From the NCBI RefSeq assembly GCF_014356525.2, contig NC_052510.1, positions 51,839,619 to 51,903,618 of the forward strand: a DNA stretch of 64,000 nt, read 5' to 3'. Positions within the stretch are counted from its first letter, which is position 1; each line of letters starts with the position of its first letter. The translations under genes and the position numbers were made by a program. Positions 48,590 through 58,654 of the stretch are shown here, piece by piece. Origin of the DNA: Nilaparvata lugens (Eukaryota > Arthropoda > Insecta > Hemiptera > Delphacidae). The notes under the pieces were generated by a model. The model searched no databases. It saw only the letters and a program-made list of their open reading frames with translations, and had not been told where the DNA came from.

Positions 48590-50355
48590 AGTATTCTAGT
48601 GAATAGTTGTCCTTATTAGAGGGGTTGGTCACGAAATTCTTTATTCCACAGAGTTTACTTTAAAGCTATGGAAAACTACCATGTGAAGGAATAGACAAAT
48701 TCATATCCCAACATCTTGAAAATCATGAAAACGAAAGTTTCAATGACAGTGGAATCTGGAAGAAAAATGAATGTCGTTTCAAGTCGTGAGAAGGGAAGAC
48801 CTTGAGAGACCTTGGAAACTCTCATTAGAAAATGCAGACGTATTTGGAAACTTTATAGGAAAGATATGGCCGAAAAGGCTCAAGTTGTCATGGAAGGAAA
48901 GAAGCATCTCGTTGAGTCTTGTAGAAAGTTTGAAGCCTCCGACGACACGGATTATCTTCGGTCTTTCGGGAGCAATTAGTTATATCAGATGAATTATTTA
49001 CAAACTTCGACAACATCTCCCCAGCCCATTTGTTTTATTCATAGAGAAGGGCCCGAAAATCGATAATTAGCCACACGAAAAACGAGCGGGAACGCTCAAA
49101 AGTTTTTATGGTCGCTATAAGCAAGGCTTCATCTCGTGAAGAATGAGTACGGTCTCACATCTAAAAGTTTAACGGTTCGGTTATGGTGGATTAGCTTCTT
49201 ATCTACTCTGCGTCCAATCAAAGCTACGATTGGGAAGATTTATGTTTTCGTATTATCTCTCATAGAGGATTCAAGAGGTGTTAAGGTGTTGACCACATGA
49301 ATATCATGGAAAAAAATTTAATCCATGTAGCCAGCCCTATTCGCATCAAGTCTATATTGAAATTTTATGATTCTGTGAGTCCAATTATATTATCCGTTGA
49401 AGATGGAAGGATAACAGAAGATAATTAGCATTCGATTTTGAGCACGGCTGATTTAAAATTTTAACCTCGTTTCCAAATAAGTGTAATCTAGTGATTAATG
49501 TCAGCGTAAAACCGGGGAAGCATAAGCTCTAGGAGAGTTCTCAAATTAAGATATGCTGTATTTCTCAATGTTTTTTCGTTTCAAAAATTTGTTCGATCAT
49601 ATATAGAGAGGAAGATAATATATTTCTATATTTTGTGAATATTTGAAGTTTAGTTTTTGTTTTAACGGAAGTTTCATTATCAATCTATCTAAATTTGAAA
49701 TTCTTTGTTTTATTCTGATTCATAGTTTCAGATTGAAGATTTGGTGTTGAAATTTAAGTGAACATAACCTACATAATATTTGGACGATTTGTGACAAAAT
49801 CAGGAAATTGAAGAAGTTTTGGGCAATAGCCTGTTTTTTTCTTTTCCGACTATTGTATTGTTCGCTCTATCTAATCTAATAAAGTTATAATTATCTTTCA
49901 TATTTGAATTCTGCAAAGTCAAAATCCTATGCTACGCTAGGAAATTTGAATGCTATGCTAGACTGTTTTGAATTCTCGATTTCGGAAATGATTCTTAAAG
50001 GTTTTAGAAAAGTGAATTTGTTAAAATATGAATATTTGATTTATAATAGCTACTGATCTTGATCTCGATATTAAAATTTGCATAGTTTTTGATGATGTTT
50101 CCGATGAGGTTTTCTCATTAGAAACCACTCAAATACTCAGGTAAAGTAGACATTATTATTGATTCAACGTTATTACAGCGTATATTCTTCATCTGTGATC
50201 AAAATCTGAGTGGTGTTATGCGAAGTCTCTACAATTTCCATTAGTATGGTTCCTCATACAAGTTGAATTTTTTTAGCGTTTGTACGCTCCAAATGCAAAC
50301 TCTACCCTTTCAAAGTCCTCATCAACCCGGTTGCATGATAGGCCAAAATTGGGAG
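48590..50355. other. Unassigned sequence
   Basis: No gene was supported. A 73-codon plus-strand frame at 48771-48992 shows no recognisable domain. Confidence 0.4.
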
Positions 50356-50361
50356 TAGAGG

Positions 50362-50397
50362 CAATACCTACTATTACTTAAGTAATAGTAGGTATTG
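50362..50397. repeat. Perfect 36-bp palindrome
   Basis: 50362-50379 (CAATACCTACTATTACTT) is the exact reverse complement of 50380-50397, with no spacer. It could form a cruciform or a hairpin in a transcript. No flanking element was found. Confidence 0.95.
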
Positions 50398-50399
50398 GT

Positions 50400-51955
50400 A
50401 GAGGAGGGTAAGATGAACAAGAGTATTTCAAACAAAATAAGAATCTCGGGATAAGTCGGTAAGCTGAGTCATTAATGATTCTGAATGTAGAATCATCAAG
50501 ATTATACACTCAGGGGCTCAGAATCAAACATGTGTAGTGTTTTACTCCAATCGATCAATGAAAAGAATCCATGAATTCATCGTACTAGAGAAAATACTTC
50601 CATTTATGAATTATGATAAGTTGATTCACCATCAAATTGTATTTTTTCCCAAGGGCATCATATAACCGAACCATATTGTGAGAAAACAATTTAAAAAAGA
50701 GTAGGTACTTAGATTTATATTTTTATTTATAGAGAAAATACCTATGATGAAATGACATCAGAGACAATTCTTGTCTCATTGAACATATCGAGAAAATAAG
50801 GGTTGGGTAGCTTTAATGTGTTTCCCTAAACTGTGTCAGCCATAGTCTACAAGTAACACTTGAAGAGATTTGAATAAAGTACAACTCGTTTGATAATCTT
50901 ATCTGATTGAGGATCGAAGCGTTTTCATTCATCGTCTGGATGTCTAGAAAATCAATACTGTTTCAATAATAAAACAGTGTGATCAAATCACACTGATAAT
51001 TGGATCTTCACAGCTCGCGCTGTAATCATTGGTTCGGACAATACACCGATGAAAGTGATGTTTTACTTTCATTCCCAATCAATGCAAAAGAACCTGCTTC
51101 CCTTTCGCTAATTCAAACTTTGTTCTACGGTTGTATGTATCCGTTGTTCAGGAATGTATGTAATGGTTATGGATTGGTTGATAGAAGTGTCTATATTTGT
51201 TCAAAGTGTTGAATTGATTATTATTTGTGAATCGGAATATGGAATTTCTATCCTATCGATTCATCAAGCTGATACCACTACCACAATCATGATACCACAT
51301 CATCACTGTTGCATGAATTATTCTCTGTATTGTAGTGGACGTGATGTTGTGGTCATCAGTATTGGATGAATGACTCGGATCTGTCACAGCCGCTAATTCA
51401 TTAAAAAAAAAAATGGTGTTTTCTACACCATTATCATCCTTCTAGTTTGCTCACAACTGGTTTACTAGAGATGAATGTAACTAGTGTAGCAACATAGACT
51501 ATAGTCCCTTAATATTTCACCCTTATAAGCTGTAGGCTCTATCTTGGTAATGAAAATGATGATGGTGAGAGATAAGTTGACCGCTACTTCTAGGTATATT
51601 CCAAACCACCAGGTTTTTTATTTCACTAGAGATTCCTAAGGCTGTAGCAACCGCAACTGGTTTCTCAATTTTAAAATATTAGTCATTGTGACTATTTCAA
51701 GCCATTACTCACTTCATATCGAACTCATCAGCCTACCACAACACAGAGCGTTCATAAATTAGTGTCAGGAGACGTTTTTGTTTTTACTGAGAGACTGTGT
51801 TATATGACTGTATTGAAAATTAGCGAATTTGAATGAGAATATTCATATTTGATCTAATTAATTGAACCAATACAGATTGGAGTCCAACGACAACGATGCA
51901 AATTACTAGGGATCATTGTAGCTTGATGAATCAATAGGAATAGGGGATTTGATCC
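50400..51955. other. Unassigned sequence
   Basis: No gene or repeat family was recognised. A short hairpin, CAGTGTGAT-CAA-ATCACACTG, lies near 50976-50996. Confidence 0.4.
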
Positions 51956-51960
51956 CTATT

Positions 51961-52020
51961 GAGACTGCTCAAAAAATGTACTATTACGACCTTTCTATTA
52001 AATGCGGATGTACTATATTC
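51961..52020 (+). mobile_element. Fragment of the pogo-like MITE family
   Basis: GAGACTGCTCAAAAAATGTA, then CTATTACGAC and GCGGATGTACTATATTC, closely match 54302-54361 inside the complete element at 54273-54460. Only an internal piece is present; both ends are missing. Confidence 0.6.
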
Positions 52021-52129
52021 ACAAATTAATAATCAATTCAGTCACACTGTAAAAACATAGGCATTTCATTTCACTAATCAGTAAACAACGTATAGCAAGC
52101 TCTTCGAAAGAAATAAATGGAGAATGTAA

Positions 52130-53525
52130 GGATACAAACTAGCTCCATAGAGAAGTATCAATTGACCCTATAAAATAAATCAATAATTTGGAAAAAGTTG
52201 TTTTTGTTCGTATTGATGAGTCGCTTCATACCCGTACCATTTCAAATCGCTTCTTCTCAACAATTATCTACATATTCTTTCAAGAGGTGAGAGAATCTTT
52301 CATCTCGTAAAAGATGGATGTGATGGTGAGTTTGAAGTGCGAACAGGCAAATTGCCTAATCCTTGTAGGAAGACGACGATTCTTTCAAGAGATTTAGCAA
52401 GTTCTTTCAAGAGAATACATGAAGAATAATGGGCTACTAATGATTATTCTAATAGAAAAATCATGTTGCGCTATAAAAATAAATCGATAACAATGAAAAT
52501 GGTAGTTTTTGATCATCTTGATGAGTTGCTTCATACCCGTACAATTAATTTCAAGTCGGGTTTTCTCGACAATTTTTACACATTCTTTCAATAGAGCATT
52601 TCTTTTCACCAAGTTCTCTCGAGTTCTCTCAAGAGAATAAATGAAGAATAATAGAGCACTAATGATTCTAATAGAAACGTTTTAAGTCACCCTATAAAAA
52701 TTAATCAATAAGAAAATCGTATTTGTATTGATGAGTCATATCATACCCGTACAATCTCAAGTCTTTTATTACAAAAAGTCTATAAAAATAAATCGATAAC
52801 ATGAAAATGGTAGTTTTAGATCATCTTGATGAGTCGCTTCATACCCGTACAATTTCAAGTCGGTATCAAAAAATCTGTGGTTTTTGACAATATCTTAGTA
52901 TTTTTATTTAATCTCGAGTCTCTTTTTTCCTCAACAATCATTCACAGATTCTTTCAAGAGATTTAGCAAATCCTTTCAAGAGAATACCTGAAGAATAATG
53001 GACTTCTAATGATTATTCTGATGGAATAATATCATGTTGCGCTATAAAAATGAATCGATAACATGAAAATTGTAGTTCATCTTGATGAGTTGCTTCATAC
53101 CCGTACAATCTGAAGTCTCTTTTTTCTCAGCAATATTCACAGATTCTTTCAAGAGATTTGGCAAGTTCTTTCAAAATAAACAGTAAAGAATAATGAGGTA
53201 CTGATTATTTTAATAAAAAAGTATCAAGTTCAATCGATAAAAATTAATCTATAACATGAGAAAATCGTTTTTGATCATCTTGATGAGTCTCATCATACCC
53301 GTACAATTTCAAATCGGTTTCTCTCGACAGAATAAAGGGCATGTGGAATAATGAAGAATTTACATGAGGAATAATGTGCTAATAATGATTTATTATGATA
53401 GAAAAGTATCATGTTGCCCTATAAGAATAAATCGATAACATAAGAAAATCGTATTTGATCATTTTCTTGAGTCGCATCATATACCCGTACAATTTCAAGT
53501 CGGTTTTTATCGACAATTTTATTTA
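52130..53525. repeat. Degenerate tandem array of seven units
   Basis: The motif GATGAGTCGCTTCATACCCG, followed by TACAATTTCAAGTCGG, occurs with variations near 52212, 52520, 52728, 52828, 53085, 53283 and 53470. Most units also carry CTATAAAAATAAATCGATAA ahead of it and TTCTTTCAAGAGATTTAGCA behind it. Spacing ranges from 100 to about 310 bp because parts of the unit are lost or expanded, so this is an old complex satellite. One unit is interrupted at about 52862-52912 by a piece of the repeat seen at 62624. The array ends some 50 bp inside the intron that follows the exon at 53572. Confidence 0.85.
52862..52912 (+). repeat. Fragment of a dispersed repeat inside the array
   Basis: TATCAAAAAATCTGTGGTTT, then TTGACAATATCTTAGTATTT, matches 62618-62668 with few differences. 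It sits inside the tandem array and probably arrived as an insertion or by conversion. Confidence 0.55.
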
Positions 53526-53565
53526 CAGATTGAATGGTGTTGATTGCGAAGAGTGCGGTGGGCCT

Positions 53566-53571
53566 ACTTAC
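53566..53571 (-). promoter_or_regulatory. Splice donor GTAAGT
   Basis: On the minus strand the exon ends AAC A and is followed by GTAAGT, the consensus 5' splice site. The intron is in phase 1. Confidence 0.75.
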
Positions 53572-53698
53572 TGTTGCGCTTGGCATTGATGTGACCGTAG
53601 AGACGGGAGAGATCGAGTGCGCTGGCCGAGTGTGGCCAAGCCGTGGAGAGAGCGGCCATCACGAGCGGAGCAGACACCAGCAGCGAGGAAAGCGTCAT
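53572..53698 (-). CDS. First coding exon of a secreted protein, unidentified
   Basis: The exon encodes 42 full codons plus one base before a consensus GTAAGT donor. The product begins MTLSSLLVSAPLVMAALSTA, a signal peptide with a hydrophobic core at residues 4-20. A-S-A at 25-27 gives a likely cleavage site, and mature residues from 28 read LDLSRLYGHINAKRN. ATG at 53698 is the best start because an in-frame TGA lies 48 bases upstream (53744-53746) and the hydrophobic stretch follows at once. GC content is far above the flanks, as expected of a real exon in this AT-rich genome. KR at residues 40-41 could be a dibasic processing site, so a neuropeptide or other secreted precursor is possible, but I do not recognise the family. 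Later exons were not found and should lie at lower coordinates, inside or outside the window. Confidence 0.72.
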
Positions 53699-53990
53699 GA
53701 TTGATTGAGGTGGCTGTACACTGACCGGTTCGTCGACCGGGTCTCAAAACTGTTGAGCGTTTAGTTTTCCTCAGTTAGTTTTTGTGTGTTGGGGGTTGAG
53801 TGAGTGCGGCACGGGTTGTTTTCTGTGCTGTTCACTCGGCGAGACTGAGTGGTGCGGAGTGGTGCGGAGCGGTGCGGTGCGCAAAGGCTGGCGATGCAGT
53901 GCGCCGGACTGGCCGACTGTTGCTCGTCCAGGCCTTGGTGTGAGGCACCACCCACACACACGCACACACATACGCACCTGCCTACACAAG
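53699..53990 (-). promoter_or_regulatory. GC-rich 5' UTR and promoter region of the 53.6-kb exon
   Basis: Upstream of the ATG on the minus strand lies a GC-rich island. It includes a palindromic CCGGTTCGTCGACCGG (53725-53740) and several GGTGCGGAG-like repeats (53850-53880). A TCAGTC motif (minus strand, 53843-53848) matches the arthropod initiator TCAGT and would give a 5' UTR of about 145 bases. No TATA box or clear downstream element was seen at the expected spacing. A CA-rich microsatellite closes the island at 53950-53975. Open frames on both strands in this island are effects of its GC content. Confidence 0.45.
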
Positions 53991-53994
53991 TCAC

Positions 53995-54270
53995 GTTCTC
54001 ACAATTGTCGTTGCCATCAATTGCCGTGCTATGTCGTAATTGACTGAGCCCGGATGAGCAGAAACGACGATAACCGATATTTTTGATCCCTTAAGTCGGC
54101 CATTTTGGATGGGGATCGACCGTTTCTGAGATTTATTCCAAATATGCGTAACATTTCTCGAACTGGGATCTCCGGGTTTCATGAAATTGATCAAAGTTTA
54201 CTCTAGTAATTGAGTTAAGCTCAAGTAAGAGTTACTTGAGTACAGTCACTTGATACGACTTCGAGTAAGA
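53995..54270. other. Unassigned sequence upstream of the promoter
   Basis: No repeat or gene recognised. It lies directly upstream of the inferred promoter and may hold regulatory sites. Confidence 0.35.
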
Positions 54271-54272
54271 TG

Positions 54273-54460
54273 CAGTGGAACCAACTTATAGTACATCTCA
54301 AGAGACTGCTCAAAAAGATGTACTATTACGAGATTCCTACTAAATCGGGGTGTACTATATCAAGTATCCAATGTATATGGAGGTTACAAGGAACTGCAGA
54401 TAAAATATACTATAACAGGTAATGCACTATAACGGGGTGTATTATAACGAGGCTCCACTG
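54273..54460. mobile_element. Pogo/Tigger-like MITE
   Basis: The 188-bp element begins CAGTGGAACCAACTTATAGT and ends, reversed, CAGTGGAGCCTCGTTATAAT. CAGTGGAACCTCGTTATAA-type termini are familiar from pogo/Tigger-group DNA transposons. TA follows the right end (54461-54462); the left flank reads TG, so one copy of the duplication has mutated. An internal piece is repeated at 51961. No transposase is encoded. Confidence 0.7.
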
Positions 54461-54464
54461 TACT

Positions 54465-55385
54465 AACAAAAACTAGTGAAAGTAACCAGTATAATAAATA
54501 TATACCTTATCATTTCGAAAAGAAGACTTTTGACTGTGATAGTAGTCAAATAGACAGGATATTAAATGTATGTGGATGTGTACAGAATAGACAGGATAGT
54601 AGAAATAGTGATCAAAAATTTCACTCAACAGTGAAGTGTATTAGAGCAGGAATCTAATTTCGATACTCTGGTTGTCCATTACACACAAGGATGATGAGGT
54701 TCAATAAATTATTATTCCTTTAACACATCAACAACAAAATTGTTCCTTTTCGAAAAGAGAAGGATCATTCGAATTACAGTAATGAGTTCATGGATGTGAA
54801 AGATGATGAAACTGCTATGCGGTTCATATGGTGATTACCAACTCCAGTATGACAAGTCATGTACCTAATAATTTCGCTATTTGGATAAATCGGAGTTTTT
54901 AAATTTTAATAGATCGGGTAATAATTCATTCAAGCTATATGCAAGTCCATTTATAATTAAAGTTTAATTAGTAAACTTTGGAGAATGAATCTTGAATAGA
55001 GACTGAAATAAATTTCTGAGGTCATAGCAGCCCTTATTTTTCTATAAAGCTCTGGAGGTAACAGAATATTCCAGCATAATGCAAGTCGCAGAAATCCGAT
55101 ACCTGAGAAAAAGATTCGCAGAGGAATACAGTACAGAATGTGAAACTTTGAAATGAAAAAGAGCTGATAGAATATTCATGATTTTCTTAGTGGAAAAACT
55201 CAAAAGTGAAAAAATCGAGATGGTGGAGATTGAGCGGATATAAAAAATAGCCATAGTTCACAAGCTAGATAGGAAAAAAGTACTGCAATAGGAGTGGAAT
55301 GCTAGAAGTCAGAACAGAACTCCAATATTTAACTATCATGTTACATCTTGAATGAAGACAATGAGGAAGAGTTTACAAAGATTTG
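54465..55385. other. Unassigned sequence
   Basis: No gene or repeat recognised. Confidence 0.4.
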
Positions 55386-55928
55386 AGTATAGATCAGATT
55401 AGATTGGATTAGATTTCTTTATTTATGTAGATTACAATATATACTGGCTTATACACTATATTTTTATACAATAGCTTACAATACAGCAAAATTTATAGAT
55501 GAATTTACATAATATAGACTAAGAAAATAATTATTGAACTGTATATGATATGAAAAAGTAATTTGTAATATAATAACTATAGATAATTATATTGTTATGC
55601 ATCTACATAAATTGGCGGAGCTTTGGACATATCAATGTCCATTTTCGGAAAGAATATTAAAAATATCCTCCCCACTAATTCTCTACAAAACGTTAATTTA
55701 ATTAATTAAACTAAGGATTTATGTATTAATGGAAATTTTGTGAAAGTTTTAATAATTATAAATATTTAAGAGAAAAAAAACTGAAAATTGATGGAGTAAA
55801 TAATTATATAGGTAGATAAGATCATTATGATTAATAAAATGAAGTAGGCTGAAAGTAGATCAGGGTAATCAACTTTCAGTAATATACAGCAGTATGCAGT
55901 GGATAATTAAAAAAAAACATGAGTTTAT

Positions 55929-55939
55929 ATAATATATAT

Positions 55940-55986
<47 letters not shown>

Positions 55987-55990
55987 TATA
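55929..55990. repeat. (AT)n microsatellite
   Basis: About 60 bp of alternating A and T with occasional AAT interruptions, inside the 3' UTR of the retrotransposon at 55386-56525. Confidence 0.95.
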
Positions 55991-56056
55991 TACACAATTC
56001 ATTCTAAAACAGGTTTAAAGGTTGGATGGGTGGGGGATGGTTGTCATGTGATCGTT

Positions 56057-56525
56057 CTAGGGCCGGACAGTTTCAGTCATTTGTTCCAAAAGATGTTTTT
56101 TTAAAGTCAGGATGAAGCTCGCTCGGCTCTCGATGGACCTGATAGAAACAGGAAGTGCATTCCATGCACGACAGGCACTGATTAAGAAGGATTTTGTGAA
56201 AATAGTAGTTCGATGATTGGGTATCCTTAAAGTAATTCTCCGTTCTAGTATGTGAAGCATCTATCCTCCTACCTTCAGAGACAAATTTGAAATCATCTTT
56301 AAAATAGTTCGGATTACCGTATTTCAAGATATCTCTAACAAGCTTGACTATTCGAAAAAGCCTTTGATCGGGAAGCTTTAATGTTGAACTAGCAATGTGG
56401 GCTGGGGTGATATGATCATGGCGTTGGAGAGAGTAGACGAAACGTAGACAATAATTTTGGCAACGCTGTAGTTTATCATTCAGAGTGACTTGCATATCGT
56501 TAAGAACAGAATTACAATACATTAA
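56057..56525 (-). pseudogene. RT C-terminal region with a single frameshift
   Basis: The upstream frame reads MYCNSVLNDMQVTLNDKLQR, then CQNYCLRFVYSLQRHDHITP and LKLPDQRLFRIVKLVRDILK. Near 56250 the frame changes and continues RRITLRIPNHRTTIFTKSFL, then SACRAWNALPVSIRSIESRA, and ends EQMTETVRP-stop at 56057. LQR-x-QN-x-x-LRF, then R-x-x-x-L-x-IP-x-HR, then A-x-R-x-WN-x-LP-x-x-IR, is the classic C-terminus of CR1/Jockey-like LINE reverse transcriptases. Apart from the one frameshift the sequence is well preserved, so the insertion is probably the youngest of the RT copies here. The polymerase catalytic residues are not present. Confidence 0.85.
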
Positions 56526-56542
56526 ATGTGGGAATGTGGGAA

Positions 56543-56551
<9 letters not shown>

Positions 56552-56589
<38 letters not shown>
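56552..56589 (+). repeat. (AG)n microsatellite
   Basis: About 19 uninterrupted GA/AG dinucleotides after a short GT run. It sits at the 5' truncation point of the neighbouring retrotransposon and creates the artefactual LSLSLS stretch in the minus-strand frame. Confidence 0.98.
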
Positions 56590-56592
<3 letters not shown>

Positions 56593-56594
56593 GC

Positions 56595-57100
56595 CGAAAG
56601 CAATATTGTTGAACGTTTTTCTAATTATTACGGAAATAATCCATTATGTGCTATGATGGAAACACGTACGTTTCAGAATACGTTTCAACCCCGACAGGAA
56701 TACATTTACGACAAGAGGTAGGAAGAAGAGTATGTTTTGTATGGTTCATACAAATACTGTATCACTATCAAGATGCGGTTGGCCTCAGGCCAAAATGTGT
56801 GGGTGTAGTTTGCAACTCAACAAATAACAAGCATGAATAACATTCCTTTATGAATAATTTCTTATTAATAATACTAAATAAAAGTCACCAGTAAAGAAAC
56901 ATGATTCGTTTATTTTACATTTCAACTCAAAACCAAATCCACCAGAACACACACACATTATCATCATCAGTCTAAGTCCAACACACACTGTAACAACGCC
57001 TTCTGTATTTCATCGTCCAAGTACACTACACACTACACATCATCTCCCTTTCAATACAGTGGAATGAAAAATCATAAATCGGAATGATTAGTACATCTTC
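56595..57100. other. Unassigned sequence
   Basis: No gene recognised. A short CA-rich stretch is at 56945-56960. Confidence 0.4.
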
Positions 57101-57103
57101 AGT

Positions 57104-57197
57104 AAGAATACAATACAATTTTAAGAATACAATACAATTTTAAGAATACAATACAATTTTAAGAATACAATAAAATTTTAAGAATACAATACAATAA
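57104..57197 (+). repeat. 19-bp tandem repeat
   Basis: About five copies of AAGAATACAATACAATTTT, starting at 57104, 57123, 57142, 57161 and 57180, with a single substitution in the fourth. High identity suggests recent expansion. Confidence 0.95.
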
Positions 57198-57199
57198 AA

Positions 57200-58145
57200 C
57201 ATATAACCATATTTATATTTCTTATGAACCATATATCACGAACCAATATGGTCTGCATCCAAGTACTGCGACTGTAATTTGCGCACTGAACAAATATGAC
57301 GTTCGAGAATATTGTGTGTTTTGCTACCCGCTTGAGTTTGAATATTTCAATGAGCTCTTGGTTTTAAAGTAAGATGAACTTCTGCAATCAAAGAATATTA
57401 TGAGCCTCATTCTTCCTGAGAATGCCATGAAGCCGTGCACACTACTGGCTTATTTTTAATCATCTTGTTTCTGCAGTTATTTTTAAGCACTTATTCACTT
57501 GTTCTTGCACGTATTACCCACTTTTTCATCATATATGAGATTGATTGATTATATGCCATTATTGGGGCGAAGTTAGGACTCCAGGTTATCTCTTCCACAC
57601 AACCCTGAGAGTGCCTCTCACAGCAGTGCCTGCTGTGAAACCTATCTAGGCTTAGCGTGAACATTTTGTAAAGTGAATTGTTTGATAAATGAAATTGAAC
57701 AATGGAATGATTCACCTGGATCCATTTGAATCCATTGCAGGCTAAAACTTGAAAACGAGTTAAAAAATGGCACTTAGTTGCCAGAAAAACGAGAAAGAAT
57801 CAGTTTTCAAAACAGTCATCAAAGTAATCAGTGGATCACTTTGTTGAGGTTAATGACTCACTGTATTTAGCTTTAGCACTTCACCTCCCAGCTTGTGGCT
57901 CACTGATTCACAAAGTCAAACGGAAAATGACACCTAGTCGTGGCTTTGTGGCCAGCGTATTTCAAAAGCTTTTCTATCAATGCAGGTTGGAACTTTGTTG
58001 AAAAAATCATCACTTCAAACAGAATGATCTCTCATGTACTTTATGAGACTATACTATACAAGATGATAATTCAAATTGAAAATTCGTTTCCAATGCAGGA
58101 AATCGAATCTAACACCCTATGATTAAATCGATCGAGTAACATTTT
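57200..58145. other. Unassigned sequence
   Basis: No gene or repeat recognised. Confidence 0.4.
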
Positions 58146-58149
58146 TTTG

Positions 58150-58650
58150 TCATAGTCATTCAATTTCAGCTATTTTCCATGCATGAAATCTAATCGGTAA
58201 ACAGCTGTTTGCAGAACAAATCAACATTTTACTCTCATTACAGCATACTCTACTGTAATGAAACCATATGTTTTCTTCACAGTTGAGTATGTTTCCTGGT
58301 TCCGAAATAGGAACAGCAAAACTGCTACAAAAAACCACCTTCAGCGCTCCAGATGGAAGTAGTTTTGTCAACTTCCACAAAATTCCTGATTCTGAATTTG
58401 TAAACTAGGTTATGTTTATAGAATGCAAGTAGTAACGTCAGCACAAGCAGGTAATGTTATCTATTTCTCAATTATTCTTCTTTAGATTATTATGATAAAA
58501 AATAGTGTACGTTACTTGGACGTGAATGTCTTTTGCAATGTCGAATAAATTCTCGGCTAAAGCCTCGACTAGAAACATCATTCTCGCCTGCAAAAGGCCC
58601 CTTCCCATCCTTGTTACGTAAGAGACTATTGTGTAGTGAGTTTGTATTGA
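58150..58650 (+). repeat. Composite hairpin repeat, copy B
   Basis: Partner of 42523-43085, in the same orientation: TTTTCCATGCATGAAATC, GGTAAACAGCTGTTTGCAGA, a CATACT hairpin (58244-58291, arms partly decayed), AGGTTATGTTTATAGAATG and TTGTTACGTAAGAGACTATT. The distal inverted repeat differs from that of copy A and is centred on GGCTAAAGCC near 58560. Confidence 0.6.
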
Positions 58651-58654
58651 ATTT

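Larger units (their letters stand above)
55386..56525 (-). mobile_element. 5'-truncated non-LTR retrotransposon (1.1 kb)
   Basis: A minus-strand copy ends at 55386-55412 in GATTAGATT-type repeats, the 3' tail. It carries a 3' UTR of about 650 bp, which includes a long (AT)n run at 55929-55990. The C-terminal part of the RT follows at 56057-56525. The 5' end is lost at about 56525, next to an (AG)n microsatellite. A target duplication could not be read. Confidence 0.7.

Noticed and set aside
48771..48992. 73-codon plus-strand frame
   Set aside because: No domain, no splice context and no conservation evidence.
52212..53480. Possible hammerhead core in the satellite (TTGATGAGTCGC)
   Set aside because: The first core base differs and no GAAA segment follows at the right distance on either strand.
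53761..54047. Open frames of 64-87 codons on both strands in the GC island
   Set aside because: They overlap in several frames, are rich in simple repeats and lie in the inferred 5' UTR and promoter; high GC removes stops by itself.
56530..56603. LSLSLS-rich start of the 176-codon minus-strand frame
   Set aside because: It is translation of the (AG)n microsatellite, outside the retrotransposon.
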